This document shows, one piece after another, positions 28,387-36,098 of a DNA stretch of 64,000 nucleotides. The notes beneath the pieces were generated by a model. The model ran no database searches and was not told the DNA's origin. It saw nothing but the letters and a program-made list of their open reading frames with translations. Origin of the DNA: Synechocystis sp. PCC 6714 (GTDB taxonomy: Bacteria > Cyanobacteriota > Cyanobacteriia > Cyanobacteriales > Microcystaceae); assembly GCF_000478825.2 (NCBI RefSeq), contig NZ_CP007542.1, positions 3,038,001 to 3,102,000 on the forward strand, in the 5' to 3' direction. A program made the translations under genes and the position numbers. Within the stretch, counting starts at the first letter, position 1. Each line of letters starts with the position of its first letter.

Positions 28387-28520
28387 ACTATCAATTAAAA
28401 TTTGACTTGTCACTTTTAACCACTCAGCGCACCGCGTAGCTGAACTCTTGGCGATCGCCAACTCAGACTAATCCATTCAATGGAATATAATTGTCAGTAA
28501 ACTCAACGGGAATTTGACCC

Positions 28521-28751
28521 ATGTCATCTGAAAACATTGCTACCGTTACCAAAATGATAGAATCTCTGCCGGAGATAGCTCAGACTCAGCTTATTGAACA
28601 TCTTCGAGAATATATTACTAGTCTTCAGGACGAACTAGAATGGGATAATCTTGTCAGTAAGACTCAGAATAATTTGATTCAAGCTGCAAAAAAAGCCAAG
28701 CAGGAAATTGCTGACGGAAAATCCAAGCCGATGGACTACGAAAAGTTATGA
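28521..28751 (+). CDS. Antitoxin of a RelE-type module (module 1)
   Basis: A 76-residue acidic, helical protein ending KQEIADGKSKPMDYEKL, a C-terminal pattern that I associate with cyanobacterial antitoxins preceding RelE/ParE-like toxins. The N-terminal region (IESLPEIAQTQLIEHLREYI) would be the dimerisation part. Its stop overlaps the toxin ATG by 4 bp (ATGA), indicating coupling. No DNA-binding motif is obvious, so a named family is not assigned. Confidence 0.68.
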   Translation: MSSENIATVTKMIESLPEIAQTQLIEHLREYITSLQDELEWDNLVSKTQNNLIQAAKKAKQEIADGKSKPMDYEKL

Positions 28752-29011
28752 AATCAGCAACCATACCATCATTTTGGGAGAATTACAAATTACTAGACTT
28801 TCAAACTAGACAAAGAGTTAGAAAAACTTACTACTTGTGGCGTGATAATCCGTTTCATCCCTCTCTACATTTTAAATGTATTAATCGACAGGAAGATATT
28901 TGGTCTGTCAGAGTTAGTCTTAATTATCGAGCACTAGGTATTCTTGAAAAAGATACAGTAACTTGGTTTTGGATTGGTAGCCACAAAAACTATGAGCAAT
29001 TTTATTCATAG
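28748..29011 (+). CDS. RelE/ParE-superfamily toxin (module 1)
   Basis: An 87-residue protein with the RelE-fold order: a helical N-terminus (SFWENYKLLDFQTRQRVRKTYYLW), FHPSLHFKCI, a WSVRVSLNYRALG strand pair with the Arg/Tyr signature, and a C-terminal WFWIGSHKNYEQFY strand. Such toxins usually cleave mRNA on the ribosome. It overlaps its antitoxin gene by 4 bp. The frame after the stop runs into a 19-bp repeat containing HIP1 (29001-29019), partly inside the gene's end. Confidence 0.75.
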   Translation: MKSATIPSFWENYKLLDFQTRQRVRKTYYLWRDNPFHPSLHFKCINRQEDIWSVRVSLNYRALGILEKDTVTWFWIGSHKNYEQFYS

Positions 29012-29019
29012 GCGATCGC
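29001..29019. repeat. 19-bp HIP1-containing direct repeat, copy 1
   Basis: TTTATTCATAGGCGATCGC is repeated exactly at 30878-30896. The core GCGATCGC is the HIP1 palindrome; the shared 11-bp flank TTTATTCATAG goes beyond it. The copies lie at the ends of two different toxin-antitoxin modules about 1.88 kb apart. Confidence 0.75.
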
Positions 29020-29069
29020 TAATCCTTTTTCACATAATTCAAACTTTAAACAAATCCTGTCAAACTACA

Positions 29070-29288
29070 ATGCTAAAAACATCAGAATTCCAAAAAGCCA
29101 TTGAATCCGTTGAAAATCTCCCCCTAGATGATCAACAAATCTTGCTTGACATTATCCAGAAAAGATTGCAAGAAAAAAGAAGAAAACAATTAACCGAAGA
29201 AATCAAAGAGATTCGCCAAGAATTTGCTAACGGTGATGTTCAGTTTGGTTCAGTGAATCAATTTTTAGAAGCGCTCGATCAAGAATGA
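29070..29288 (+). CDS. Antitoxin of a RelE-type module (module 2)
   Basis: I start at the ATG at 29070 (72 residues) rather than the in-frame TTG at 28974, which would overlap the preceding toxin and add a 32-residue non-conserved segment. The protein is helical and charged, ending QEFANGDVQFGSVNQFLEALDQE, a tail I associate with cyanobacterial antitoxins of RelE-like toxins. The stop overlaps the next ATG by 4 bp. Its layout resembles module 1 directly upstream, but the sequences are clearly different. Confidence 0.68.
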   Translation: MLKTSEFQKAIESVENLPLDDQQILLDIIQKRLQEKRRKQLTEEIKEIRQEFANGDVQFGSVNQFLEALDQE

Positions 29289-29566
29289 AAATTGCCTGGT
29301 CTCCAAAATCGTTACGTTCATTCAAGCGCCTGATTCGCAAAAATCCTAATCTGAGGCCGATGATTGAACAAGTATTACATCAGTTGGCAACAGATCCTTT
29401 TCACCCTAGCCTACGCACCCATAAACTAAAAGGAGAACTAGCTAACGTCTGGTCATGCTCTATCGACTATAATTATCGTCTGCTATTTGAATTTGTGAAC
29501 AACCTAGAAGATAACGAAGAGGCAATTTTATTACTAAATTTAGGTTCCCATGATGAAGTCTACTAA
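29285..29566 (+). CDS. RelE/YafQ-type toxin (module 2)
   Basis: A 93-residue protein: MKIAWSPKSLRSFKRLIRKNP, then DPFHPSLRTHKLKGELANVWSC, SIDYNYRLLFEFV, and a C-terminal LLLNLGSHDEVY. The LKGxLxxxWS and DYNYRLLF segments with the terminal GSHDEVY are standard for YafQ/RelE-type mRNA interferases. It overlaps its antitoxin gene by 4 bp. The protein appears complete and probably active. After it come 93 bp with another HIP1 site before the first mntA. Confidence 0.82.
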   Translation: MKIAWSPKSLRSFKRLIRKNPNLRPMIEQVLHQLATDPFHPSLRTHKLKGELANVWSCSIDYNYRLLFEFVNNLEDNEEAILLLNLGSHDEVY

Positions 29567-29659
29567 TTTAACTTGTCAAAAAAGAAAGGTCGATCTCTAG
29601 GCGATCGCCAAAATCTCTAAAGTTCAAATTTCAATAAACTCAGCTATACAATAAACATC

Positions 29660-29989
29660 ATGGACAAGATAAACGTTAGTAAATTGACCAAAGAGTTACC
29701 AATGGAGCAGATTCGTCAATTTTGTCACAAATGGCAGGTTAAGGAATTTGCCTTGTTTAGTTCCATCCTACGTCCAGACTTCCATTCAGCCAGCGATGTT
29801 GACATCCTCATTGAATTTGCCCCTACAGCAAAACGAGGTTTGACAGAAACAATACAGATGCAGGATGAACTGCAAGCTATCTTTCAACGTCCCATCGATT
29901 TGATTATCAAAAATGCCATTAATCGAAGTGAAAATTGGCTCAGACGCAAAAACATTTTAGAATCGGCCCAGATTATCTATGCAACGTGA
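29660..29989 (+). CDS. mntA: MntA-type nucleotidyltransferase antitoxin (module 1)
   Basis: A 109-residue minimal nucleotidyltransferase. The canonical active-site motif GSx10DxD is altered here: residues 34-35 are Ser-Ser (FALFSSILRPDF) followed by D46 and D48 (SDVDILIEF). In MntA/HepT modules this enzyme neutralises the HEPN ribonuclease by adding AMP to a tyrosine in its RX4HXY motif. The C-terminal ENWLRRKNILESAQIIYA overlaps the HepT start by 11 bp. The Gly-to-Ser change could weaken catalysis. Confidence 0.82.
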   Translation: MDKINVSKLTKELPMEQIRQFCHKWQVKEFALFSSILRPDFHSASDVDILIEFAPTAKRGLTETIQMQDELQAIFQRPIDLIIKNAINRSENWLRRKNILESAQIIYAT

Positions 29990-30236
29990 TCAAGAATCTC
30001 TAATTGATATTGCCAATGCTATCAGACGTATTTTACGATACACAGATGAAATTGATAAAGTACAACTAGAAATTAACGATGAGAAATTATCAGCCATTCT
30101 CTATCAAATTACGATTATTGGAGAAGCAACAAGGCGAATTTCTCAAGACTTTCGCAATCAACATCCAACCATAGCTTAGCTTGGCGAGAAATGGCGGCAA
30201 TGCGGAATGTTATTGTTCATGAATATGATCAATGGG
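29979..30236 (+). pseudogene. hepT: HepT (HEPN ribonuclease) broken by a 5-bp duplication (module 1)
   Basis: The frame starts at ATG 29979 and gives 66 residues (MQRDQESLIDIANAIRRIL through YQITIIGEATRRIS to NQHPTIA) before TAG at 30177-30179. At that point AGCTT is present twice in tandem. Removing one copy restores a frame from 30182 reading WREMAAMRNVIVHEYDQWE, which contains the HEPN active-site motif RX4HXY. The frameshift therefore removes the catalytic and AMPylated residues. The normal last 30 or so residues are also absent; the restored frame runs into the next mntA gene. Confidence 0.85.
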
Positions 30237-30531
30237 AGTTTCCTTCCAAATCCTTCGTCAATTTTGCCAACAACATAAAATCACTGAATTATCCGTTTTT
30301 GGTTCCATCCTAAGGGAAGATTTTAATTTTGATAGCGATATTGATTTATTGGTTAAATTTGATCCGAATGCCCATATTAGTTTAATGGATATGATTAAAA
30401 TAGAAGATGAATTTAAAAGATTACTAAGACGAAATATTGATCTCGTTTCTAAAAAAGCGATTGAAAATAGCAAAAATTGGATTCGTCGCAAGAATATTCT
30501 CAATGATGCGGAGATTATTTATGCTCAGTGA
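30232..30531 (+). CDS. mntA: MntA-type nucleotidyltransferase antitoxin (module 2)
   Basis: A 99-residue minimal nucleotidyltransferase with an intact motif: G24-S25 (VFGSILREDF) and D36/D38 (SDIDLLVKF). It ends SKNWIRRKNILNDAEIIYAQ, parallel to module 1. Its start codon falls within the HepT1 remnant (GATCAATGGGAG), so the original 5' end may have been replaced at a deletion junction. It overlaps the downstream hepT2 start by 11 bp. The enzyme domain looks complete apart from a possibly non-native first few residues. Confidence 0.82.
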   Translation: MGVSFQILRQFCQQHKITELSVFGSILREDFNFDSDIDLLVKFDPNAHISLMDMIKIEDEFKRLLRRNIDLVSKKAIENSKNWIRRKNILNDAEIIYAQ

Positions 30532-30856
30532 TCAAGAAATTATTTTGGATCTTTATCATGCTCTCAATCAAATTCTTAGTTTTACTCACAATATGGATAA
30601 ACAAGAATTTGTTGATGATGAAAAAACGTAATCTTCAGTCTTATACCAATTAGTAATTATAGGAGAAGCTGTAAACCGATTATCTGAACAATTCAAAAGT
30701 CAATATCCCCAAATTCCATTCAATGAGATTCGTGGAATGCGGAACCGGGTTGTCCATGAATATAAAGAAGTTGATTGTGATATTATTTGGGAAGCTATAC
30801 AAAAAGATATTCCTGCGTTAATTTACTTTATTTCATCAGTCAATAGCCATGACTAA
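30521..30856 (+). pseudogene. hepT: HepT (HEPN ribonuclease) broken by one in-frame stop (module 2)
   Basis: From ATG 30521 the frame reads 36 residues, ending VDDEKT, then TAA at 30629-30631. It continues in the same frame without any further stop: SSVLYQLVIIGEAVNRLSEQF, then NEIRGMRNRVVHEYKEVD with the RX4HXY motif, to a natural TAA at 30854-30856. HepT homologues have Gln at the stop position (DEKTQSxV), so a single C-to-T change explains it. The rest is well preserved, suggesting recent inactivation. Only a 36-residue peptide without active site would be made. Confidence 0.87.
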
Positions 30857-30877
30857 TTATTTTCTAATTATGAAGAC

Positions 30878-30896
30878 TTTATTCATAGGCGATCGC
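30878..30896. repeat. 19-bp HIP1-containing direct repeat, copy 2
   Basis: Identical to 29001-29019 (TTTATTCATAGGCGATCGC). It lies 21 bp after the natural stop of the hepT2 pseudogene. The identical flank suggests that the intergenic joints of these modules share ancestry or have exchanged sequence. Confidence 0.75.
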
Positions 30897-30916
30897 CATC
30901 CTATTTAATCAATTAA

Positions 30917-31270
30917 ACACCAATTAAAAACAACGAAATTTTAACCATCCGAAAACAGAGAATTGAGTATTCGACTAGTCTAGATGCATTAGTTGCCATC
31001 ACTAAACGTCTTAGCCTATTTGAGCATCAATATCATTGGGATTCCGAGGAATTTTTTAATCTATACAGTAATGGTTTAATTCGCGACGAAGAACCGTTTA
31101 TTGAGTGGGCTAATGATTATCGGCATTATATTGCCTTACGCCCAGAAGTAACAAACCTATCAACCGGCGCAACCCACAGCAGATCCTTTGGCGATCGCCA
31201 TCAACAAAGCTTGACGGGGAATTTGAACATTCTCGATGCCTGTGCTATTCTTTCCCCCATTCTCGGCTAA
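30917..31270 (+). pseudogene. Start-less remnant resembling a TumA-type antitoxin
   Basis: An open frame without any ATG reads IEYSTSLDALVAITKRLSLF, then WDSEEFFNLYSNGLIRD and PFIEWANDYRHYIALRPEV before becoming non-conserved and stopping at 31268-31270. The conserved block (about 30962-31150) resembles TumA antitoxins of the TumE/TumA system. The N-terminal coding end and any TumE toxin partner are missing, so I treat it as a remnant. A non-ATG start such as ATT at 30962 cannot be excluded. The family name rests on memory of the WANDYRHYLALR motif. Confidence 0.5.
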
Positions 31271-31283
31271 TTGGATTGTCCCC

Positions 31284-31985
31284 ATGCTACAAATTTCCGA
31301 TCTGAATGTGTATTACGGCGAGAGCCATATTTTGCGGAATGTGGATATGTCCATTGCTCCGGGGCAAATGGTGTGTTTGATTGGCCGCAACGGGGTTGGT
31401 AAGACCACCCTACTCAAAACCATTATGGGACTGCTTTCCCCCCGCAGTGGTTACGTGGTCTACAACGATCGCCATTTGAATCCTTTACCGACGGATAAAC
31501 GGGCTCGTTTGGGCATTGGTTACGTTCCCCAGGGGCGAGAGATCATTCCCCGCCTAACAGTGCAGGAAAATTTGCTGCTGGGCTTGGAAGCCTGTGCTGA
31601 TAAAAGCCAACGACAGAAGGGTATACCCGACGAAATTTTTGAGCTTTTCCCTGTGCTGAAAACCATGCTTTCCCGTTGGGGGGGCGACCTGAGTGGTGGT
31701 CAGCAACAACAATTGGCGATCGCCAGGGCCTTGATGGGCCAGCCCAAACTATTACTGTTGGATGAACCCACCGAGGGGATCCAACCATCCATTATTTTGG
31801 AAATTGAAGCAGCGGTGAAACGAATTATTGCCGCCACCGGCATTTCTGTCCTTTTAGTGGAGCAACATTTACATTTTGTTCGCCAGGCGGATCGTTACTA
31901 CGCCATGCAAAAGGGAGGCATTGTCGCCTCCGGGGAAACCCAAACCCTGAGCCAAGAAGTAATTCAAAAATTCCTGGCAGTATAG
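31284..31985 (+). CDS. urtE: Urea ABC transporter ATP-binding protein UrtE-like
   Basis: I use ATG 31284 (MLQISDLNVYYG, 233 residues), the usual family start, instead of the in-frame ATG at 31236. It has Walker A (GRNGVGKTT), a Q loop (YVPQGREIIPRLTVQENLLLGLE), the ABC signature (LSGGQQQQLAIARAL), Walker B (LLLLDEPTEGIQP) and the H loop (LLVEQHL). The protein is of the LivF/UrtE type, and the GREIIPRLTV form favours UrtE. The other urt genes are absent here, as in Synechocystis, where they are scattered by my recollection. It marks the end of the accessory island. Confidence 0.82.
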   Translation: MLQISDLNVYYGESHILRNVDMSIAPGQMVCLIGRNGVGKTTLLKTIMGLLSPRSGYVVYNDRHLNPLPTDKRARLGIGYVPQGREIIPRLTVQENLLLGLEACADKSQRQKGIPDEIFELFPVLKTMLSRWGGDLSGGQQQQLAIARALMGQPKLLLLDEPTEGIQPSIILEIEAAVKRIIAATGISVLLVEQHLHFVRQADRYYAMQKGGIVASGETQTLSQEVIQKFLAV

Positions 31986-32125
31986 TCCTCTCCGGAATAG
32001 ATTTTCCCTATGGGGGACCCATAATCTTCAAACGACAAGTACTTATCTCAATCCCCCTGCCCATCGGCTTTTTCCTTATTTGGGGGATATTTTGTCTATT
32101 CTATCCCCCTTTTTTCTTCCTTTAC

Positions 32126-35053
32126 CTATCGTTCAACACTTTTGGATGGCAACACCTTGGCTAAATATTTTCCTGTATAGGAAGTGGGATGTTGCGCCAC
32201 CGTTTCTGGGGTTCCAGTGACCATAATTTCCCCACCCCGATCACCGCCTTCGGGGCCTAGATCAATAATCCAATCGCTACAGCGGATTACGTCGAGGTTA
32301 TGTTCAATCACTAAAACGGAATTGCCTTTATCGACCAAGCGTTGCAGTACGTTGAGCAAATGGTGGACATCGTAAAAAGATAAGCCCGTGGTAGGTTCGT
32401 CAATTAAATATAAAGTCTTACCTGTGGCCCGGCGAGACAATTCGGAAGCTAGTTTGACCCGTTGCGCTTCTCCCCCGGATAGGGTGGGGGCCGGTTGACC
32501 CAGTTTGATATAGCCCAAACCCACATCCACTAAGGTTTGCAAGCGATTCACCGCCCGGGGAATATTTTCAAACACCGTTAACGCTTCCTCGGTGGTCATG
32601 GCCAGCACGTCAGCAATGGAATGACCTTTATATTTGACCTGTAACGTTTCCCGGTTATATCTGGCTCCTTTGCACACGTCACATTGCACATAAACATCGG
32701 GCAAAAAATTCATTTCAATGACGTTAACCCCCTGGCCGGCGCAGGCTTCACAGCGACCCCCTTTGACGTTGAAAGAAAATTGTCCCGGTTTATAGCCTCG
32801 AGCTTTGGCTTCAATGGTTTGGGTGAAAATTTCCCGGATGGGGTCAAAAATGCCGGTATAGGTGGCAGGGTTGGAGCGGGGGGTACGGCCAATGGGGGAC
32901 TGGTCAATGACAATGACTTTATCGATCGCCTGGAGGCCGGTAATTTCCCCTAAATTTTTGGGAAAGGCCACCTGCCGGGAGAGATGATGTTGCAACGCAG
33001 GATGAAGCAGTTCATTGACCAAGGTAGATTTACCGGAACCGGATACCCCCGTAATGCACACCAGTTTGCCCAGGGGAATGGTGACATCAATGTTACGTAA
33101 ATTGTTATGGCTACAGTTTTTCAGGGTCAACTTAGCTCCGTTGCCCGTTCTTCGTTCCTGGGGAGTGGCGATCGCCTCCCGACCGGAAAGGTAAGCCCCC
33201 GTTAGGGATCGTTTATTTTTTACTAAGGTCTGAAAATCCCCTTGACAGACAATTTCCCCACCATGGATGCCCGCCTTGGGGCCAATATCGACAATATAGT
33301 CAGCGTGGCGGATGGTATCTTCATCATGCTCTACCACAATTAAGGTATTACCCAAATTCCGTAGTTTAGTTAAAGTGGCCAACAGGCGATCGTTGTCCCG
33401 TTGATGGAGACCAATGCTGGGTTCGTCTAAAACGTATAAAACTCCAGTAAGACCGGAACCAATTTGGGTGGCAAGGCGGATGCGTTGGGCTTCCCCGCCG
33501 GAAAGGGTCATGGCGGCCCGATCAAGGGTCAAATAGTCCAAACCTACGTCTAGCAAAAATTGTAAACGGGCTTTAATTTCTTTTAGCGCCAATTCCCCAA
33601 TCATGGCTTGACGGGAAGTTAGGGCTAGGTTTTCAATCCGCTCTAGGGTCTGACGGATGGGCACACTGGTTAAGTCATCAATGTTGTACTGGCCCAGTTT
33701 TACCGCCAGCGCTTCCGGCTTTAATCTTTTGCCATGGCAGGTGTGGCAGGGTTGATTGATAATGTATTTTTCTAACTTTTGTTTGATGGCATCGGAACTG
33801 GTTTCGTCATAACTTTTTTGTAGAATGTTCAGTGCCCCCGTAAAGCGACGGTAATATCCCTTTTGATTACGGTAACGGGATTCCCCTTCAAACCAAATTT
33901 CTTCTTCTGTGCCGTATAGGATTATTTCTTTTTGTTCTTGGGTTAACTTTTTCCAGGGAGTTTGTAACTGAAAATTAAAATGTTGCCCTAAACTGTACAG
34001 CAACGATAAATAGTAGGAATTATCCTTTTCTGACCAGGGGGCGATCGCCGCATAAACGGGTTTATCAGGATCGGGAATGACCAAATCGGGGCAAAAGGAT
34101 CGCACAAAGCCAATGCCATGGCAATCGGGACAAGCACCGTAGGGAGAGTTAAAGGAAAATAGGCGGGGGGAAAGTTCATCCATTACCGCCCCGTGTTCTG
34201 GGCAGGCAAAGTTTTCCGAAAAAACTATTTCTTTCGGCAAATTTGTTTGATAAGCTTGGCCATTTTCCGCCGCTTTTAACCCCTCTGAATTATCTGGTTT
34301 ACCACCGTCCAATACTTCCAGTTTTGGAACATCTAAAATATCAATAATGGCGGTGCCTTCCGCCTGTTTTAAACAGGTACTTAAAGAATCCGCCAAGCGC
34401 TCCTGCAAATCATCTTTTTTGATCAGGCGATCAATGACTACTTCAATGGTGTGGGCTTGGCTTTTTTTGAGTTCAATATTGTCACTTAATTCCCGCACTT
34501 CACCGTTAATTCTCACCCGTACGAATCCCTGGGAAGCCAGACTGGAAAGTAGTTGCACATGGGTGCCTTTTTTGCCCTTTACCACCGGGGCAAGAATTTG
34601 AAATTTAGTCCTGTCCGGTAATTCCATCACCCGATCGCACATTTGATCGATGGTTTGGGGCGCAATGTTCCGTTGGCAATGGGGACAATGGGGACTGCCG
34701 GCCCGACCAAATAATAGGCGCAAATAATCGTAAATTTCCGTCACTGTACCCACGGTGGAGCGGGGATTATGGGAAGTGGATTTTTGATCGATGGAAATGG
34801 CCGGGCTTAGCCCCTCAATGCTGTCCACATCCGGCTTATCCAGTTGCCCCAAAAACTGCCGAGCGTAGGCGCTTAGGGATTCCACATACCGTCGTTGCCC
34901 CTCTGCAAAAATGGTATCAAATGCCAAAGATGATTTCCCTGACCCCGATACCCCCGTAAACACAATCAGGCGATCGCGGGGCAAATCCAGATCCACATTT
35001 TTCAGGTTATGTTGTCTCGCGCCTCGGATACGGATGCTGTTTTGCTCTGGCAT
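32126..35053 (-). CDS. uvrA: Excinuclease ABC subunit A
   Basis: A 975-residue UvrA with two ABC modules. Walker A GVSGSGKSS near residue 35 and GVSGSGKST near residue 670; signature LSGGEAQRIRLATQIGSG and LSGGEAQRVKLASELSRR; zinc-binding cysteines in CPHCQRN, CPEHG/CPDC, CHTCHGKR and CEACAGQG/CDVC. UvrA recognises DNA lesions with UvrB in nucleotide excision repair. It converges with urtE across 140 bp and diverges from an Mrr-like gene across 153 bp. The length and all motifs are standard. Confidence 0.97.
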   Translation of the reverse strand: MPEQNSIRIRGARQHNLKNVDLDLPRDRLIVFTGVSGSGKSSLAFDTIFAEGQRRYVESLSAYARQFLGQLDKPDVDSIEGLSPAISIDQKSTSHNPRSTVGTVTEIYDYLRLLFGRAGSPHCPHCQRNIAPQTIDQMCDRVMELPDRTKFQILAPVVKGKKGTHVQLLSSLASQGFVRVRINGEVRELSDNIELKKSQAHTIEVVIDRLIKKDDLQERLADSLSTCLKQAEGTAIIDILDVPKLEVLDGGKPDNSEGLKAAENGQAYQTNLPKEIVFSENFACPEHGAVMDELSPRLFSFNSPYGACPDCHGIGFVRSFCPDLVIPDPDKPVYAAIAPWSEKDNSYYLSLLYSLGQHFNFQLQTPWKKLTQEQKEIILYGTEEEIWFEGESRYRNQKGYYRRFTGALNILQKSYDETSSDAIKQKLEKYIINQPCHTCHGKRLKPEALAVKLGQYNIDDLTSVPIRQTLERIENLALTSRQAMIGELALKEIKARLQFLLDVGLDYLTLDRAAMTLSGGEAQRIRLATQIGSGLTGVLYVLDEPSIGLHQRDNDRLLATLTKLRNLGNTLIVVEHDEDTIRHADYIVDIGPKAGIHGGEIVCQGDFQTLVKNKRSLTGAYLSGREAIATPQERRTGNGAKLTLKNCSHNNLRNIDVTIPLGKLVCITGVSGSGKSTLVNELLHPALQHHLSRQVAFPKNLGEITGLQAIDKVIVIDQSPIGRTPRSNPATYTGIFDPIREIFTQTIEAKARGYKPGQFSFNVKGGRCEACAGQGVNVIEMNFLPDVYVQCDVCKGARYNRETLQVKYKGHSIADVLAMTTEEALTVFENIPRAVNRLQTLVDVGLGYIKLGQPAPTLSGGEAQRVKLASELSRRATGKTLYLIDEPTTGLSFYDVHHLLNVLQRLVDKGNSVLVIEHNLDVIRCSDWIIDLGPEGGDRGGEIMVTGTPETVAQHPTSYTGKYLAKVLPSKSVER

Positions 35054-35206
35054 GGGGTAAGGGCAACATTCTTAACTTTTCTTCACAATAATCTTAAACG
35101 GTCTTTGTTGATATGGGCCGGCGATCGCCATTTAGACTGAGCAAGAAATGTTGAGCTGATACAATTTTCTAAAGCGTCAAAATTAGCCAGATCAAAATAA
35201 CTATTA

Positions 35207-36088
35207 ATGTCCAAGGCAACTAAGGGGCCAGAATTTGTCAAATACTTCGTTCCACTACTGAACGCCCTAAAGGAATTAGGCTATTCCGGCACTCCCACGG
35301 AAGTAAAGAATCTGATCATTGAAACACTGCAAATTTCTGAAGAGTTATTGGAGGAAAAACTGAAAAGTGGCTCTTCCCGAGTAATTAACCAAATTGACTG
35401 GGCTAGATTCTATTTGGTGAAGGCAGGTTATCTAGATGCTTCTAAACGGGGAGTGTGGACACTAACGGAAAAAGGCATAGTGGAAACAGTAAACAATCAA
35501 AAAGCATTCGCGATTTTTAAAGAAGTTCAAGGTGGTTTTAAAGATAAAAAATCAGGGAATTCAACGACAATTGATGGGGACATTCAAGAAGAAATTTCTG
35601 CTCCGGATAGCGATACTAGTCTAATCACCGTTGACTATCGAGAAAAACTACTACAAATTTTACGCAATCTTTCTCCCAACGGATTTGAGCATTTGTGTAA
35701 GCAATTTTTACGGGAAGCTGGCTTTCAAGAAGTGGAGGTGACAGGCAAAACTGGGGATGGAGGCATTGATGGCAAAGGTATTTTGCAAATTAATCCCCTG
35801 TTAAGCATTCCGGTTTTATTTCAATGTAAGCGTTACACTGGCTCAGTGGGGGCGCCACAAATTAGGGATTTTCGCGGAGCCATGATGGGACGGGCTGATA
35901 AGGATATTTTGATCACCACCGGCAGTTTCACTAAAGAAGCAGAAAGGGAAGCCATACGGGATGGAGTATCCCCAATAGAATTGGTGGACTCAAACAAATT
36001 AATTAAGATGTTCGAGCAATTAGAACTAGGCTTAAAACCCAAGACGGTCTATGAAATTGATACAGATTTTTTTGATCGCTTTCGTTGA
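35207..36088 (+). CDS. Mrr-like type IV restriction endonuclease
   Basis: A 293-residue protein. The N-terminal 90 residues resemble the Mrr winged-helix domain (FVKYFVPLLNALKELGYSGTP, GVWTLTEKG). Then a linker leads to the Mrr catalytic domain: FEHLCKQFLREAGF, GDGGIDGKG with D187 or D189 as metal ligand, and FQCKRY, giving the Q-x-K variant of the PD-(D/E)XK core (Q207-C-K209). Such enzymes restrict modified DNA and act without a partner methylase. It sits alone between uvrA and zwf. All core residues are present. Confidence 0.87.
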   Translation: MSKATKGPEFVKYFVPLLNALKELGYSGTPTEVKNLIIETLQISEELLEEKLKSGSSRVINQIDWARFYLVKAGYLDASKRGVWTLTEKGIVETVNNQKAFAIFKEVQGGFKDKKSGNSTTIDGDIQEEISAPDSDTSLITVDYREKLLQILRNLSPNGFEHLCKQFLREAGFQEVEVTGKTGDGGIDGKGILQINPLLSIPVLFQCKRYTGSVGAPQIRDFRGAMMGRADKDILITTGSFTKEAEREAIRDGVSPIELVDSNKLIKMFEQLELGLKPKTVYEIDTDFFDRFR

Positions 36089-36098
36089 CCGCTAAAGT

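Noticed and set aside
28974-29069. N-terminal extension of the module 2 antitoxin from TTG 28974
   Set aside because: It overlaps the preceding toxin gene and a HIP1 repeat; the ATG at 29070 gives the conserved protein.
31990-32115. Possible bidirectional terminator between urtE and uvrA
   Set aside because: There are C- and G-tracts (CCCCCTGCCC ... TTTGGGGGA), but the loop is long and the T-run is not directly after the stem, so I did not call it.
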